Below, piece after piece: positions 24,901-35,300 of a DNA stretch of 64,000 bases. This DNA is from Posidonia oceanica (Eukaryota; Streptophyta; Magnoliopsida; Alismatales; Posidoniaceae), in the NCBI GenBank assembly GCA_037176725.1, contig JAZBRS010000029.1:49238001-49302000 (forward strand), written 5' to 3'. The notes beneath the pieces were generated by a model. The model saw nothing but the letters and a program-made list of their open reading frames with translations, was not told the origin of the DNA and did no database searches. Position 1 is the first letter of the stretch, and every line of letters starts with the position of its first letter. The position numbers and the translations under genes are program-made.

Positions 24901-25030
24901 CTCCTTTTTAAAGTGTTTTCGAGTTAAGTCTTCCTTCTCGAACACAGCTGCTAATAGTGAACCTGATTCCGATCGGTGCACGCGAGCTTTGGCATCATGC
25001 ATGGACGATCTGAACACTGGGATTACTACA
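18973..25030 (+). repeat. Element B 5' LTR
   Basis: It starts TGTTGATACCCC and ends GGATTACTACA. Segments in order are: a roughly 45-bp repeat of 'ctagaaaactacacaaaaat' type (19140-19400); an A-rich tract (19700-20620); pyrimidine-rich sequence (20625-20880); a GC-rich, Pro/Ser-coding-like block (20890-22005) with donor-like CACAGGTAATTC at 21693; the 'gcatttaggtcc' array (22080-23400); a conserved exon-like block ending at CATGGTAAGTCC (23436-23648); a short tandem array (24050-24350); and the conserved terminal segment. The open frame at 20901-21557 is broken in the other LTR, so I do not treat it as a gene. Confidence 0.92.
24050..24350 (+). repeat. Tandem array in B's 5' LTR ('catcgttttgcgtgcc' type)
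   Basis: Imperfect units of about 40-55 bp around 'cgcatcgttttgcgtgcc' and 'tttgtttcttgcaccg'. It occupies the same LTR position as C's 50-bp array and D's 45600-45950 array, but with different unit sequence and length. Confidence 0.8.
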
Positions 25031-25031
25031 G

Positions 25032-25049
25032 TGGCGACTCCACTAGGGA
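25032..25049 (+). other. Primer-binding site, tRNA-Arg type (element B)
   Basis: TGGCGACTCCACTAGGGA lies one base after the LTR end. It is complementary to the tRNA-Arg 3' end with one mismatch (A for G at base 14). Confidence 0.85.
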
Positions 25050-26222
25050 GATCGTATTCTGGCTTTCGCTTTTGGCTTTCGCTCGCTTGCTTTTTTGCAT
25101 CTTTGTTTGCCTTTGTGCTCTGCTTTGCCTGTTTTGACTTTCTTACTTGTTTACTTGTTTTATCCTTTGCTCTATTCTTATTTGCTTTACTGCTTACTTG
25201 TCTTTACTTTCTTTATCTGTTGGCTCATTATTGCTTTATTTCTCGCATAATGCATGCCTACATACTTGCTTGGCAACCATACATGCTTTTTGAGTGATGA
25301 ATGCTTCTTTTACACGCTTGCTATGCCACTACACATGCACATGCCTTGCATACTTGCATTTTGATGTGATAAGTGTTTTTCTTTTCACTAAGCATGTCCA
25401 TGAACACTTGCACATGCCATGCGCATGTCTTTTGTCTTGTTGCGTGATTGTTTGCATGCCATGTTTGACTGTCTCTTTCCCCTTTGCATATGCCATGCCT
25501 AGGACAGTTGAAACATGCTTACTCCCCTTTGCTTAATCTAAAAGCTACAATAAAGCCAAGCAATAACATCTAAGCACAACTAGAGCCAAAAAACTTGTAA
25601 TTTTCCCCTTTGGCTAATAAAACGCAAGTAAAACACTTTAAAGCATTTTGCATGTTTGATTCATTCTAGAAAGCATGCGTCCTCTCTTCTGAGTCCACCC
25701 ACAGTCTGCGAAGGACGGTCCCGGCCTCTTGTTCCACTGCTTTGGCATGGCGCAAGTCAGTCGGTCTGTCTCCCCTTGTCCAGAGGTCGTGTCAGTGTTA
25801 GTGGAGGGTACTACCCATGCTTCGACAGGGTCGAGGCCACCAACGCACTACCCCGTTACTACTTAAGCTTTGGGCTAGGATTTAGACGGGGACCCATTTT
25901 TTTCTGACCTGGAGTCTGTCCAAACCCATTACCCATGAGTGCGTCCTAGTAGGTCATCTACTTAGGACATGCATGGTAAGAGAGCGTATTTTAGGGCATT
26001 CATTTGCATGTGTGCCATTCATGCCATTTCTAATAACTCCTTATTGCATTCAACCTCTAACGTCCTTACTCTTTTTGCAGGTAGGTGCGAGATCCGCTGC
26101 CCGGACCCCGAGCGTCCCTCCTCTGTCTCTGAGCTACTTGTCGCTTCCGGCAGTAGCTCTCCTTTAGGCCTTGCATCTTTGTTTCCTCGTCGCAGCCTTC
26201 CCTCACTTAGACTCAGTCAGCG
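25050..26222 (+). other. Element B leader with splice-acceptor-like site
   Basis: A 1.2-kb non-coding stretch. A pyrimidine tract followed by 'ctttttgcag|GTAGGTGCGAG' at 26071-26091 is repeated in C at 41525-41545 and looks like a 3' splice site before gag. The 'cagtctgcgaaggac' block (25700) is shared with A and C. Confidence 0.6.
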
Positions 26223-28339
26223 ATGGCCCAGTCTGCCGGTGAGCTCCGCTTTTCTCTTGTCTCAGAGGGGTTTACCACTTGGGTCCCTCCGGATTTCACT
26301 TCCATTCGCTCTGTGCCCTCTGTGACACCAGGATTCCACCCTCAGGTGTCTGGGGCACCCTAGTTTGCTGCGGGCCAATGGCAGATATGCGCCCCTCCGG
26401 ATCCAGTCGTCGAGCCTGTCTCGATGACTGTCCCTCGCGTTCCGGAGGCACCTCTGACTCCTTCGTCCCAGGGTTATGTCGCTCCTAACATCCCTTCTGC
26501 TGCGGCGATCGTTACCCTAGGTTCCCGACCTCTTGAGTCTGCCCCCCGGCCAATCTTGCAACTCAGCATTCCCACTCACGGGTCCCCTGAAGTGCGATAT
26601 CGGCACCTGATGGAACTTGCCCAAACACTGCAGGGTATGGATCTATCGGTTTGCTCCTCTTGTGTTCCTACTGCCCCTGAGGTTCTTCTGCGGCCTGCTT
26701 CTGCATGCACTGCACTCCCGCCCAGACCATCGCCCCAGCTACACACTGCTCCGGTGATAGGGGCGTGGCATCTGTCTCCTGCTTCTGCACAGCACTATGC
26801 ACTGCATGCAACTCCATTTCCTGGTGATTAGTCCTTCGGGCTGGTTGGAGCACAGTACCCCACTAGCTCGCTGCCCGGCACCGCGCCTACACAGCAACTG
26901 TTGCTCCAGCATTCTACACCACACACTGCACAACATATTATCTACCCATCCTCGTTGCATCAGGTTCAGAATCCAGCATACTTTCCTACCTACACAGCAC
27001 CACCGCACAGATATGCTGGCCATCATGTTGCGCCGCGCCATCAGGCGACGTGATGTTGGATCCGGAGGAGCACCTCGGTGTGACCTAGACGGCGTATGTG
27101 GTCCCTGCCCCTGCTGCCTCACCTCTGGTAGCCAATCCAGACCCCATCAATGACAGGATGGACGTTTTGGAGAAAGCACTACGTCTAGTGCACGGCAAGG
27201 ATCACCAGTCTTACCAGTTTCGTGACCTCTGTCTCTTTCTCGATGCCGCACTCCCTTCGAAGTTTCGTATCCCAGTCTTCGATAAATATAATGGTAAAGG
27301 CTACCCTATTTTGTATCTGAAAATGTACTGCAGGGACCTTGCTTAGCTTCAAGCTGATGAAAGGCTCATTATCTGCCTGTTTCAGAAGAGTTTAATCGGC
27401 CCCGCGTTCAAGTGGTTCACTTCCCTTGACATGGCTACAGTTCAGACTTGGACTGATCTTTCTCAAGCCTTTCTTTAGTAGTATGCTTTCAAGCTTGACC
27501 TGATCCCCAAGTGGGAGGATCTCGTCGCCATCCGGTAGAGGCCTCAAGAGCCATTCGGGGAGTATGTCGGTCGCTGGTGCTCCTTAGCCGCCTAGGTCAA
27601 AGATAGACCCTCCGAGGAGGATTCTATCGAGATGATCGTTAAAGGGGCGCTGCCAGCAATTGGGACTTTACTTTGCATTCAGCACAACACTAGCTTTGCA
27701 TCGCTAATTAGGGCTAGCATTCGCATGGAAAGCTCGCTGCGAAGTAGGCATTTCCCTGTACTTTCTGCATTGGCTAGGCAGGCCAACACCTCCAGCAATC
27801 GCCTCAGCAGTAACAACAACAGCAACTCTGCTCCTGACTACTCCGAACAGCTCACTGAAGCATGCGTCGATCCCCCCGAAGAGCTTGCCTGTGCAGAGAG
27901 TCAGCTAGACCCTTTTCTGCTAGAGCACGCACCTAATTATGCACCCATTGAGGACACTGCCACCGTCGAGCCCGTGCATCACGTCGCACCCGTTCGGCAA
28001 GGACTCCATCCAGGGCAAAGACGACCTCGTCAGACTGAGTGTGATTACACGCCTCTGCCCGAACCACTGAGTGTCATCTTCCCTCAAGTTGAGTCGCTCC
28101 TGAGACTCCCGGCTGTCCGTCCGTCACCAAACCCCTCTCCGTGGTGGCATGATACGGATCAGTTTTGTAGTTTCCATCGAGCCATCGGACACTCGACGGA
28201 CAACTGCGTTGGCAAGCAGGAGCCTGCACATACACATACACCTGCACTTGCACTTGCACACCCTAGTGTAGCCGACTCTTCCGAACCTACAGGCTTCGCA
28301 GCTTCCGAAACCTCAGGGGTCTACACTAGACTTTTCTAA
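26223..28339 (+). pseudogene. gag: Tat-like gag with eight internal TAG stops, element B
   Basis: It begins MAQSAGELRFSLVSEGF at 26223. The N-terminus is Pro-rich, with a helical HLMELAQTLQG segment. A frameshift lies near 27050. After it comes the capsid-like domain (PF03732-type retrotransposon gag): YQFRDLCLFLDAALPSKFRI, then CLFQKSLIGPAFKWFTSLDM, WTDLSQAF and SLIRASIRMESSLRS. The C-terminus has a zinc-knuckle-like CSFHRAIGHSTDNC (about 28166-28207) followed by a Thr/Pro/Ala-rich tail ending in TAA. TAG stops occur at 26361, 26829, 27086, 27344, 27476, 27479, 27536 and 27593; I find no premature TGA or TAA. C has a sense codon at several of these sites, including Gln at 26829. Gag would package B's RNA if intact, but this copy cannot make it. 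Confidence 0.82.
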
Positions 28340-28640
28340 GTCCAGCTCTGCCCCGGTGGATCCTTCTGATTCCATCGGCATAATCCCCTTTTCCGGTCCT
28401 TTCTATCTCGTCCGAGGGACGCTCGGAGCTGCAACGGCAGCGTCGACAGCAAGCCCAGCTGTAGCGTCGTCTAGGTTAGTTCCTCCTCCAACTTTTGCAG
28501 CCTCAGTGCTCCCCGCACTGCCGTCAGCAGCTCCAGTAGCTCCAGTGCTCCCCGCACTGCCAACAGTGGACCCCGCCGACAGCATCAGCAGCGTAGGAGC
28601 GAACCCAACGCCTGCCTCTCGAGGTTGCTGACAGGTAAGT
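28340..28640 (+). other. Gag tail-like Ala/Pro-rich stretch ending in donor-like site
   Basis: An open stretch (28356-28631) encodes MDPSDSIGIIPFSGPF and Ala/Pro/Ser-rich sequence (VLPALP twice). It resembles the MDPSDLINLIS segment at the end of C's gag and the VVDPSDLISDIS segment in D. It is therefore the gag C-terminus in another frame. It ends at GGTTGCTGACAGGTAAGT, identical to A. Confidence 0.55.
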
Positions 28641-28779
28641 CTCCCTTACCTCTCTTTTGTTTCCTGCATTGTCTTTTCTTTCTGTTTTGTTTTGTTTTTG
28701 TGTTTTCCCATCTTGCCTGAAAATTATGAAAAGTATAAAATCAACAAAACCATTTAAAAAACATGCATCTCTTTCTACT

Positions 28780-28900
28780 TCTTGCATTCATTCCCTCATC
28801 CGGGCTGGCAACCCTAACTGCTCGATGATAGGTCTGTTAACCTATCACTCATCGGGCTGATATCCCTAATTATTCGGCGATAGGTCTGTCAACCTATCAC
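28780..28900 (+). repeat. First stem-loop repeats of B's 3' region
   Basis: Two copies of a unit containing 'cgggctg' plus 'ccctaa', then a stem-loop. GATAGG-TCTGTCAA-CCTATC lies at 28879-28898. The related stem around 28828-28848 has TTAA in the loop. Confidence 0.75.
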
Positions 28901-30380
28901 TCTGCACGTTCTTCTACACATATTTGCCACTCTCTGCACATATCATATCATATCTATCATTCTTTGTACATATCTATCATCATGCATATCATCTTCTACA
29001 CATACATGTCATTTCTTGCATCCTGTAAAAGACAAAAGCACCGAAAAAATCAAGAAAATCAAAAAACGCAAAAATATTTTCTCGCCTTGCTGTTGGTTTT
29101 CCCTTTTTATGATTTCTTAAACCAAAAACTATAAAAAATACAAAACCAATGTAAAAACCTAAAAACATGTTTGTCCTCTCTCCTGCTAAAATATACAAAA
29201 CCCATAAACATTTGTATAATCAGAAACCTGGCTACGGACAAACAAGCAGTGCCTAGAGGGTGTCAAGCAGTGACAATCTCAAGCAGGTCTCACCCGAGCA
29301 GCGCCATCTCTTGCATGTGGCCACAAAGTGAGACTGAGAGCAGAATAGAGCGTCTCGCTGAGTTTCAGAATTCCAGAAGCAAGATCCACCTTATCAAGAG
29401 AGTCCAACGAACATGGAGAGGACCGAAGCAGAGCAGAGCATAGCTAGAGGCTGCTTGTACACATTGCAGAGGTTGAAGGTGTATGCCGATCAGCCGAACT
29501 CTTAACGCCTCATCTGGGACTGCTACCCCAAGAGGGCGAAGTCATGCATATTCAAAAGAATAGAGATCATGTGAGCAGAAAAATATGATAACATGATGTA
29601 CATGCTGAGCATAAAAGAAATATGAAGAAAGAAGTTGAAGAAAGAAGGTGCTCAAGAGAGGAGTGATTCAGACGAGTATTGAAGCTCCCTTAGTTATCAA
29701 CTTCAAGCGCCACACTGGCAACTACACGGGATACTTGATTGGGAGGACCTGGCCCCACCCTCCGAGCGCAGCAGCACGCTCCAATCCCCTGTGCAGACAA
29801 TACTTACTTCCCTGGCAGGCTAGATGCAAATTCGGTCACTCATGAGAGGAAAAGAAACATCATTCTGTGAGCGTCAAAAGCGATAGTCGGTCCCTGAGGA
29901 ATTGAGACGGAGGCTGTGAAGCTATATCCAATGCTTCTGCTACCTGTAGGCAGCCAAAAGCTATACTTTGCAAAGTCAAGGCCTCATCCCGAGCCAAGAG
30001 TGAGAAAGAGAGCCACCGACTACAACTCGGCACGGCGTTGCGCGAGGATCGAGTCTGCTGAGTCAGAAAGTGCAGAAGCACCCTCTTAGCGTAACTGCTT
30101 TTAAGTCCAAAGCCAGCAAAACATGCATGTTGTAATAAATTGTTATCTTCTTCCTTTCTTCATGTTTTCGAAAACCGGAGCCAAGGACGAGCACTTTTGC
30201 CTGCCTTGCTCAGAGACTCCGCGCTTTTCAAATTTTGCTGCCCACCACATTGGGTAGGTCCTTGATGACCGGCATGTCCCTCGTTTGTCACCTCGTGACT
30301 CCACGAAGCATGCCCGCGCTGAGACCATTGCACACCCACTACGGGGGGTTTCCTGTTTTCTCTGTATCATTTTGCATTTC
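28900..30380 (+). other. Element B 3' region, unassigned
   Basis: Non-coding as far as I can see. 29220-30130 differs in composition from its surroundings (more mixed, fewer homopolymers) and has no recognisable counterpart in A, C or D. It ends in 'tgttgtaataaattgttatc', which contains an AATAAA-like signal. It could be an insertion or a captured host fragment; I cannot tell. Confidence 0.4.
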
Positions 30381-30389
30381 TCATTTTCT

Positions 30390-31030
30390 TTGCATTCGGG
30401 CTGGCACCCTAACTGCTCGGTGATAGGTCCGCCAACCTATCATCCATTCACCCATTCATCCATCTTTCGCATTTCGGTGCCAGGGGCGCTTCGGCTGTCC
30501 CCTGGTATCATCTTGATACCTGGGGCATCTTTTTTGCTACCCTGTGGTATTGTCCCCCTCATCCCACTGGGCTGGCAACCCTAACTGCTCGGTGATGGGT
30601 CCGTCAACCTATCATTTATTCCTCCATTCATTCCTCTACCTTGCATTTTGATGCCATGGGCGCTTCGGCTGTCCTCTAGTATTGTTCATCGATACCAGGG
30701 GCATCTTTTTTGCTACCCCATGGTATCTCATTTCCACTTGCATTGGGTTGACATCCCCAACTGTCGCGGGAGCATCTTCGGACCTCTACCCACATCTTGG
30801 TTCGGTATCCCGCCCCCTTTCCACCCTCATTCGGGCTGATAGCCCTAACTATCCGGTGATGAGTCCGTCAATTCCTCATCGGGCTGATAGCCCTAACTAT
30901 CCGGTGATGAGTCCGTTAACTCCTCACCAGGCTGATAGCCTTAACTATCCGGTGATGAGTCCGTCAACTCCTTAGAGGGCTGATACTCCCTAACTATCTG
31001 GCAATAAGTCCGTTAACTTATCACCCATTC
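30390..31030 (+). repeat. Dispersed and tandem stem-loop repeats, B 3' region
   Basis: Single units occur near 30398-30442 and 30568-30615, then about four units of 48 bp at 30833-31023. Each unit has 'gggctgatagccctaactatc' (GATAG/CTATC pairing) followed by a second hairpin, for example GATGAG-loop-CTCATC at 30858-30880. The loop core is TCCGTCAA. Confidence 0.8.
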
Positions 31031-31079
31031 GTCGTAGTGTAATAGCATTTTGTTGCATGGCATTAGCATTTCATCATCA

Positions 31080-31900
31080 CGCGGACATCGCGCGCTTAGG
31101 ATTCGAACCCCTGGCTCGCATATTGCCTAAGGTATCATCCTTGGCACCCGCAAGACTTTCGCAGCTTGCCGACTTTGGATGATACTCGCAGTAGTGCGCG
31201 GCCTTGAGATCGTCTTCTCGATTTCGCATGCCCGGCATTCCACGGTCTATACACTGCATTCCCCTGCATCTTCATTGCATAACATCATATAGCTTTCTTG
31301 TATCCTCCGTAGAGTCAGTCCTAGTATTGCATTTCATCATTACACGGACATGGCGTGCTTAGGATCCGATCCCCTGGCTCGCATATTGCTTAAAGTACCA
31401 TTCTCGGTGCCCGCAAGACTTTCGCAGCTTGCCCGCTTCGGATGGCACTCGCAGCAGTTCGCGGCCTTGGGATCGTTTTCTCGGTTCCGTGTGCACGGCG
31501 TTCCACTGTTTATACCTTGCATTTCACTGCATAGCATCGCGTGCTTATGATTCGAATCCTTGGTACGCGTACTGCTTAAGGTAGCTTCCTTAGCACCCGC
31601 AAGACTTTCGCAACTTGCTGGCTTCGGATGATACTCGCAGTAGTGCACGACCTAGGACCGTTTTCTCAGTTTCGCGTACCCCATTGCATAACATTGCATT
31701 CTTATTGCGCCGGTACTCCTCTGAAGTCATTACATCAACTTCCACATCCCATTTCCATGTCATGGCGTGCTTAGGAAATCGAACCCCTGATCGCGCATTG
31801 CTAAAAGTGTCATCCTCAGCACCTGCAAGACTTTCGCAGCTTGTCGGCTTAAGATGACACCCACAGTAGTGCATGGCCAGGATCGCTTCCTTAGCATTAC
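31080..31900 (+). repeat. Four imperfect repeats of about 200-260 bp
   Basis: Each contains 'cgtgcttaggat', then 'cccgcaagactttcgcagcttg', a 'cttcggatg-cactcgcagtag' block and 'gatcg-tttctc'. Copies start near 31085, 31345, 31540 and 31760. Confidence 0.75.
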
Positions 31901-32291
31901 ATGCCCACCATCGCATGCACATTCACAGCATTTCTGTTTCAGCATCTTTACTTTCAACCTTTACTTTCAGCACTTGCATCGCCTATGCCTACAGCAGAAG
32001 CTTGGCAAATGGCAGCCTCGCGCTAGAGCTATACACTGCTCAGCGCACCCCATCGTCCGGCTCTCCCGAAGTATTGCCCGACAATGCTGTATTGCATTAT
32101 CTGCCTTTTCCGCGTGCATGCATCATCCGCTTTCCCCCAGAGGAATATAGCACAATGAGCATTAGCGTAGGCATCACAATGGCATTAGCGTAAGCATTAC
32201 ATCTACATTCATCTGCATTTGGCGACGAGTCATAAATTTCGGTGATCCACCGAATAAGTAACTCACGTTTACAGCAACATTTGGCTCTCTG

Positions 32292-32382
32292 GTCAAATGG
32301 GGTGTCTTGTCAACCCTGAGCAGTGGCCTCAGTCCTCTTGACCTCGCTCAGGGAGGGGCATCTGTTGACACCCCAATTTGAC
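32292..32382 (+). other. Hairpin spanning PPT and 3' LTR start (element B)
   Basis: The left arm is GTCAAATGGGGTGTC (32292-32306) with CCCTGAGC (32314-32321). The right arm is GCTCAGGG (32346-32353) with GACACCCCAATTTGAC (32367-32382). The outer stem pairs over 15 bp with a one-base bulge and the inner stem over 8 bp. The PPT core lies in the internal loop. D has the same arrangement. Confidence 0.75.
32350..32362 (+). other. Polypurine tract of element B
   Basis: AGGGAGGGGCATC directly precedes the 3' LTR start TGTTGACACC at 32363. It is identical to D's tract on the minus strand. Confidence 0.9.
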
Positions 32383-35300
32383 AGACTGAATTGGTGGATC
32401 TCTCTCTCTAGTGGCTTCTGGAATAAACCTTAACCCAAACCCAAAATCACACTCTTCTTTTCAAACCAAAACTTCTAAACCAACACCTAAACCAAATCCA
32501 AAATCACACCCATTTTCTAAACCAAAACCAACCCTTCTTAAACCTAGAAAACTACACAAAAATCCTAGGAAAACCAACCCTTCGTCAACATAGAAAACTA
32601 CACAAAAATCCTAGGAAAACCGACATTTCTTCAACCTAGAAAACTACACAAAAACTCTAGGAAAACCAACATTTCTTCAACCGAGAAAACTACACAAAAA
32701 CTCTAGGAAAACCAACATTTCTCTAACCTAGAAAGCCATCCAAAAACCCTAGAAAACCTAGAAAAACAATCCTTCCAAACCTTAGAAAACCCTAAACCAA
32801 AACTCTCTCAAAACCCTAAACCCTAAACCTTCCAAAAATCCTTCAAAATCCCATCTAAAATCATAGAAAATCTTAGATTAAATCCTAGGTTAAACCCTAG
32901 AATCCTAGGTCACATATCTGCACAAAATCCCTCCAAATTCAGGCCTTTATCCTCCCTATCTCTCCTGATTATTCTTTTCTCTCTCCTGATTATTCTTTTT
33001 CTCTCTCCTGATTATCCTTTTCTCTTTCCTCACTGTTCTCCCCCTCTCTTCTTCTCCCTCCTTCTCTAAACTCATCATCAGCCCCATTTAACACTTCTTA
33101 AAACAACTAAAAAGAAAATTCCAACCAGAAAAATAAATCAAACACCTAAAAATAATTCAAAAGAAAATCTAATTAAAAACGAATCAAAACAACCCAAAAA
33201 CAGTTAAAACCAATTAAAAACAAACTAAAACAAACTAAAAAACTTAAAAACGATTTAAAACAATTAAAAAACAAATTTCAAGACTTAAAACAAATAAAAA
33301 ACAAATTTCAAAACTTACGGACAATTAAAACAAATCAAAACCCATTAAAAATAATTAAAGAAGCAAACATAAGAAAAACCACTCAAAACCCTTAAAAAAA
33401 CTAAAAATCCAATCAAAACCCTTAAAACCATCAAAAGAAAATTAAAACAATTAACAAACTTAAAATCAAAAGGAACAAACTTAAATAATCAAAACAATTA
33501 AAAAAAAAACTCTAAGAAATCAAAAAGAGAACTCTTAAACAATTAACAATTAAAAAGAAGACAAAAACTTAAGAACAATTAACAATTAAAATTCAATTAA
33601 AAAAATTAAACAAATTAACAAACCTAAGAACAATTAACAATTAAAATTCAATTAAAAAACTTAAGCATTTAAAATCAAACTTAAAAACAATCAACAATTA
33701 AAATCAAAAAGAGAAAACTTAAACAATTAACAACTAAAAAGAAGACAAATTTAAAAACAATTAATAATTAAAATCAAAAAGAAAAAACTTAATCAAATTA
33801 AAAAACTTAAAAACAATTAACAAACTTAAAATTGAAAAGAAAAACTTAAAATAAAAAAACAAACTTAAATCAAGAGGAAAATTTAAACAATCAGGAAAAA
33901 GGCTTAAAAAACTATTAACAAACTTAAAAGAATACTTAAAAAGGCAAACCCAAACATAATTACTTAAAACTCTAAAACAAATCCAACTTAAAAAACCAAA
34001 ATCTAAATTCATTTTCTTTTTCTTCTCCCTATTCTTCTTTTTCTCCTTCTTTCCCTCCTTCTTTCCATTTCTTTTTATTTCTTTTCCTCTTTTTCCACAT
34101 CCAAAGCCCAGCCCAGCCCACTCCTCTTCTTCCTCTTCTTTTTTTTCATTTTTTCTTTCTTTTTTTACTGTGCTTTTAGTCCGGCCCACTCCTCCTCCCC
34201 ACTCCTCCTCCTTCTTCCTTCTCTTCTTCTTCTTCTCTTCTTCCTCTCCTCTCCACGAGCAAAACGACAGCCCCCCATGCCATTTTTCTTTCAAACCTCA
34301 CCTGACATCCCATGGACTTCTGGCCTTCACCACCATGCTCTGTGGCCACCAGACCAGCCCTCCATCACCTCCATGCCCTGCCACCCAAAGAACAAGACCG
34401 TTTCTTTCTCCCCTTGACCACATTGAAATCAGTGGAAGGAAGGGGGATCAAAACCAAAAAAATCTACTCTAGAACAACACTTGCACAATACACCCTCAAG
34501 CCCAGAATCTCCAGCTTCCCTTGCGCACTTCCAGATCCAGAAACCACCCTGAATTCCCCCCGGAATCCCCCTCCAAGACCTTCAGCACTCAACCTTCTGG
34601 AACCACCGTTTCCACTGAAACTCCACCACCACAGCCACCAGAACTCTCCCAAACTTCACCACTACACTCACTGAACTCCCACCTTCCCAAGCCAGCCAGA
34701 AACTCACCCTCACACGCCCTACAGCCACCACATTCCACTACAAACACTTGGGTCCCATTTCTGCCCGAAATCTCCAAACGTCCACACCGCCCTCCACAGA
34801 CCCCAAAACCCCAATCAAAACCCTCCACCACACTCACCAGACCCCCACCAACCCAGAACGAGCTTCACCATGGCCCGGAGAGCAACACATCACCTCGACA
34901 ACCTCTACTGCAACTGCCACCACCCAAAAAGGCCAGATCGCGCTCCGGCCGTCGCATTCTACTCCTGAGGCCACTTGGAGCTTCGCCTGCACGCCAGCAA
35001 CACGCCGGCACCCTGCAGCAGCTCGCCCGGTCCACCACGTGCCACTGCAAGGCCTCGCCGGACCAGCACACCCAACCGACGTCGGGAGAGCAATCCGGCC
35101 ACCGTCACAGGTAATTCTTCATACCATTAGGTTCCTTGCATGCCCACCTTCGTTTCTAGCATTTTTTCGGATTTTTTGGGGTTTTGTGCCGCCTCTAGGG
35201 CCTCACCGGAGCTCAGACCTCCTCCGGTCGCTTCCACCGCCACCGCCGCTCGCCGCGTCCTCCGGACCGCCGTGCCGCCTCCGAGCTATGCCGCCGTGCA

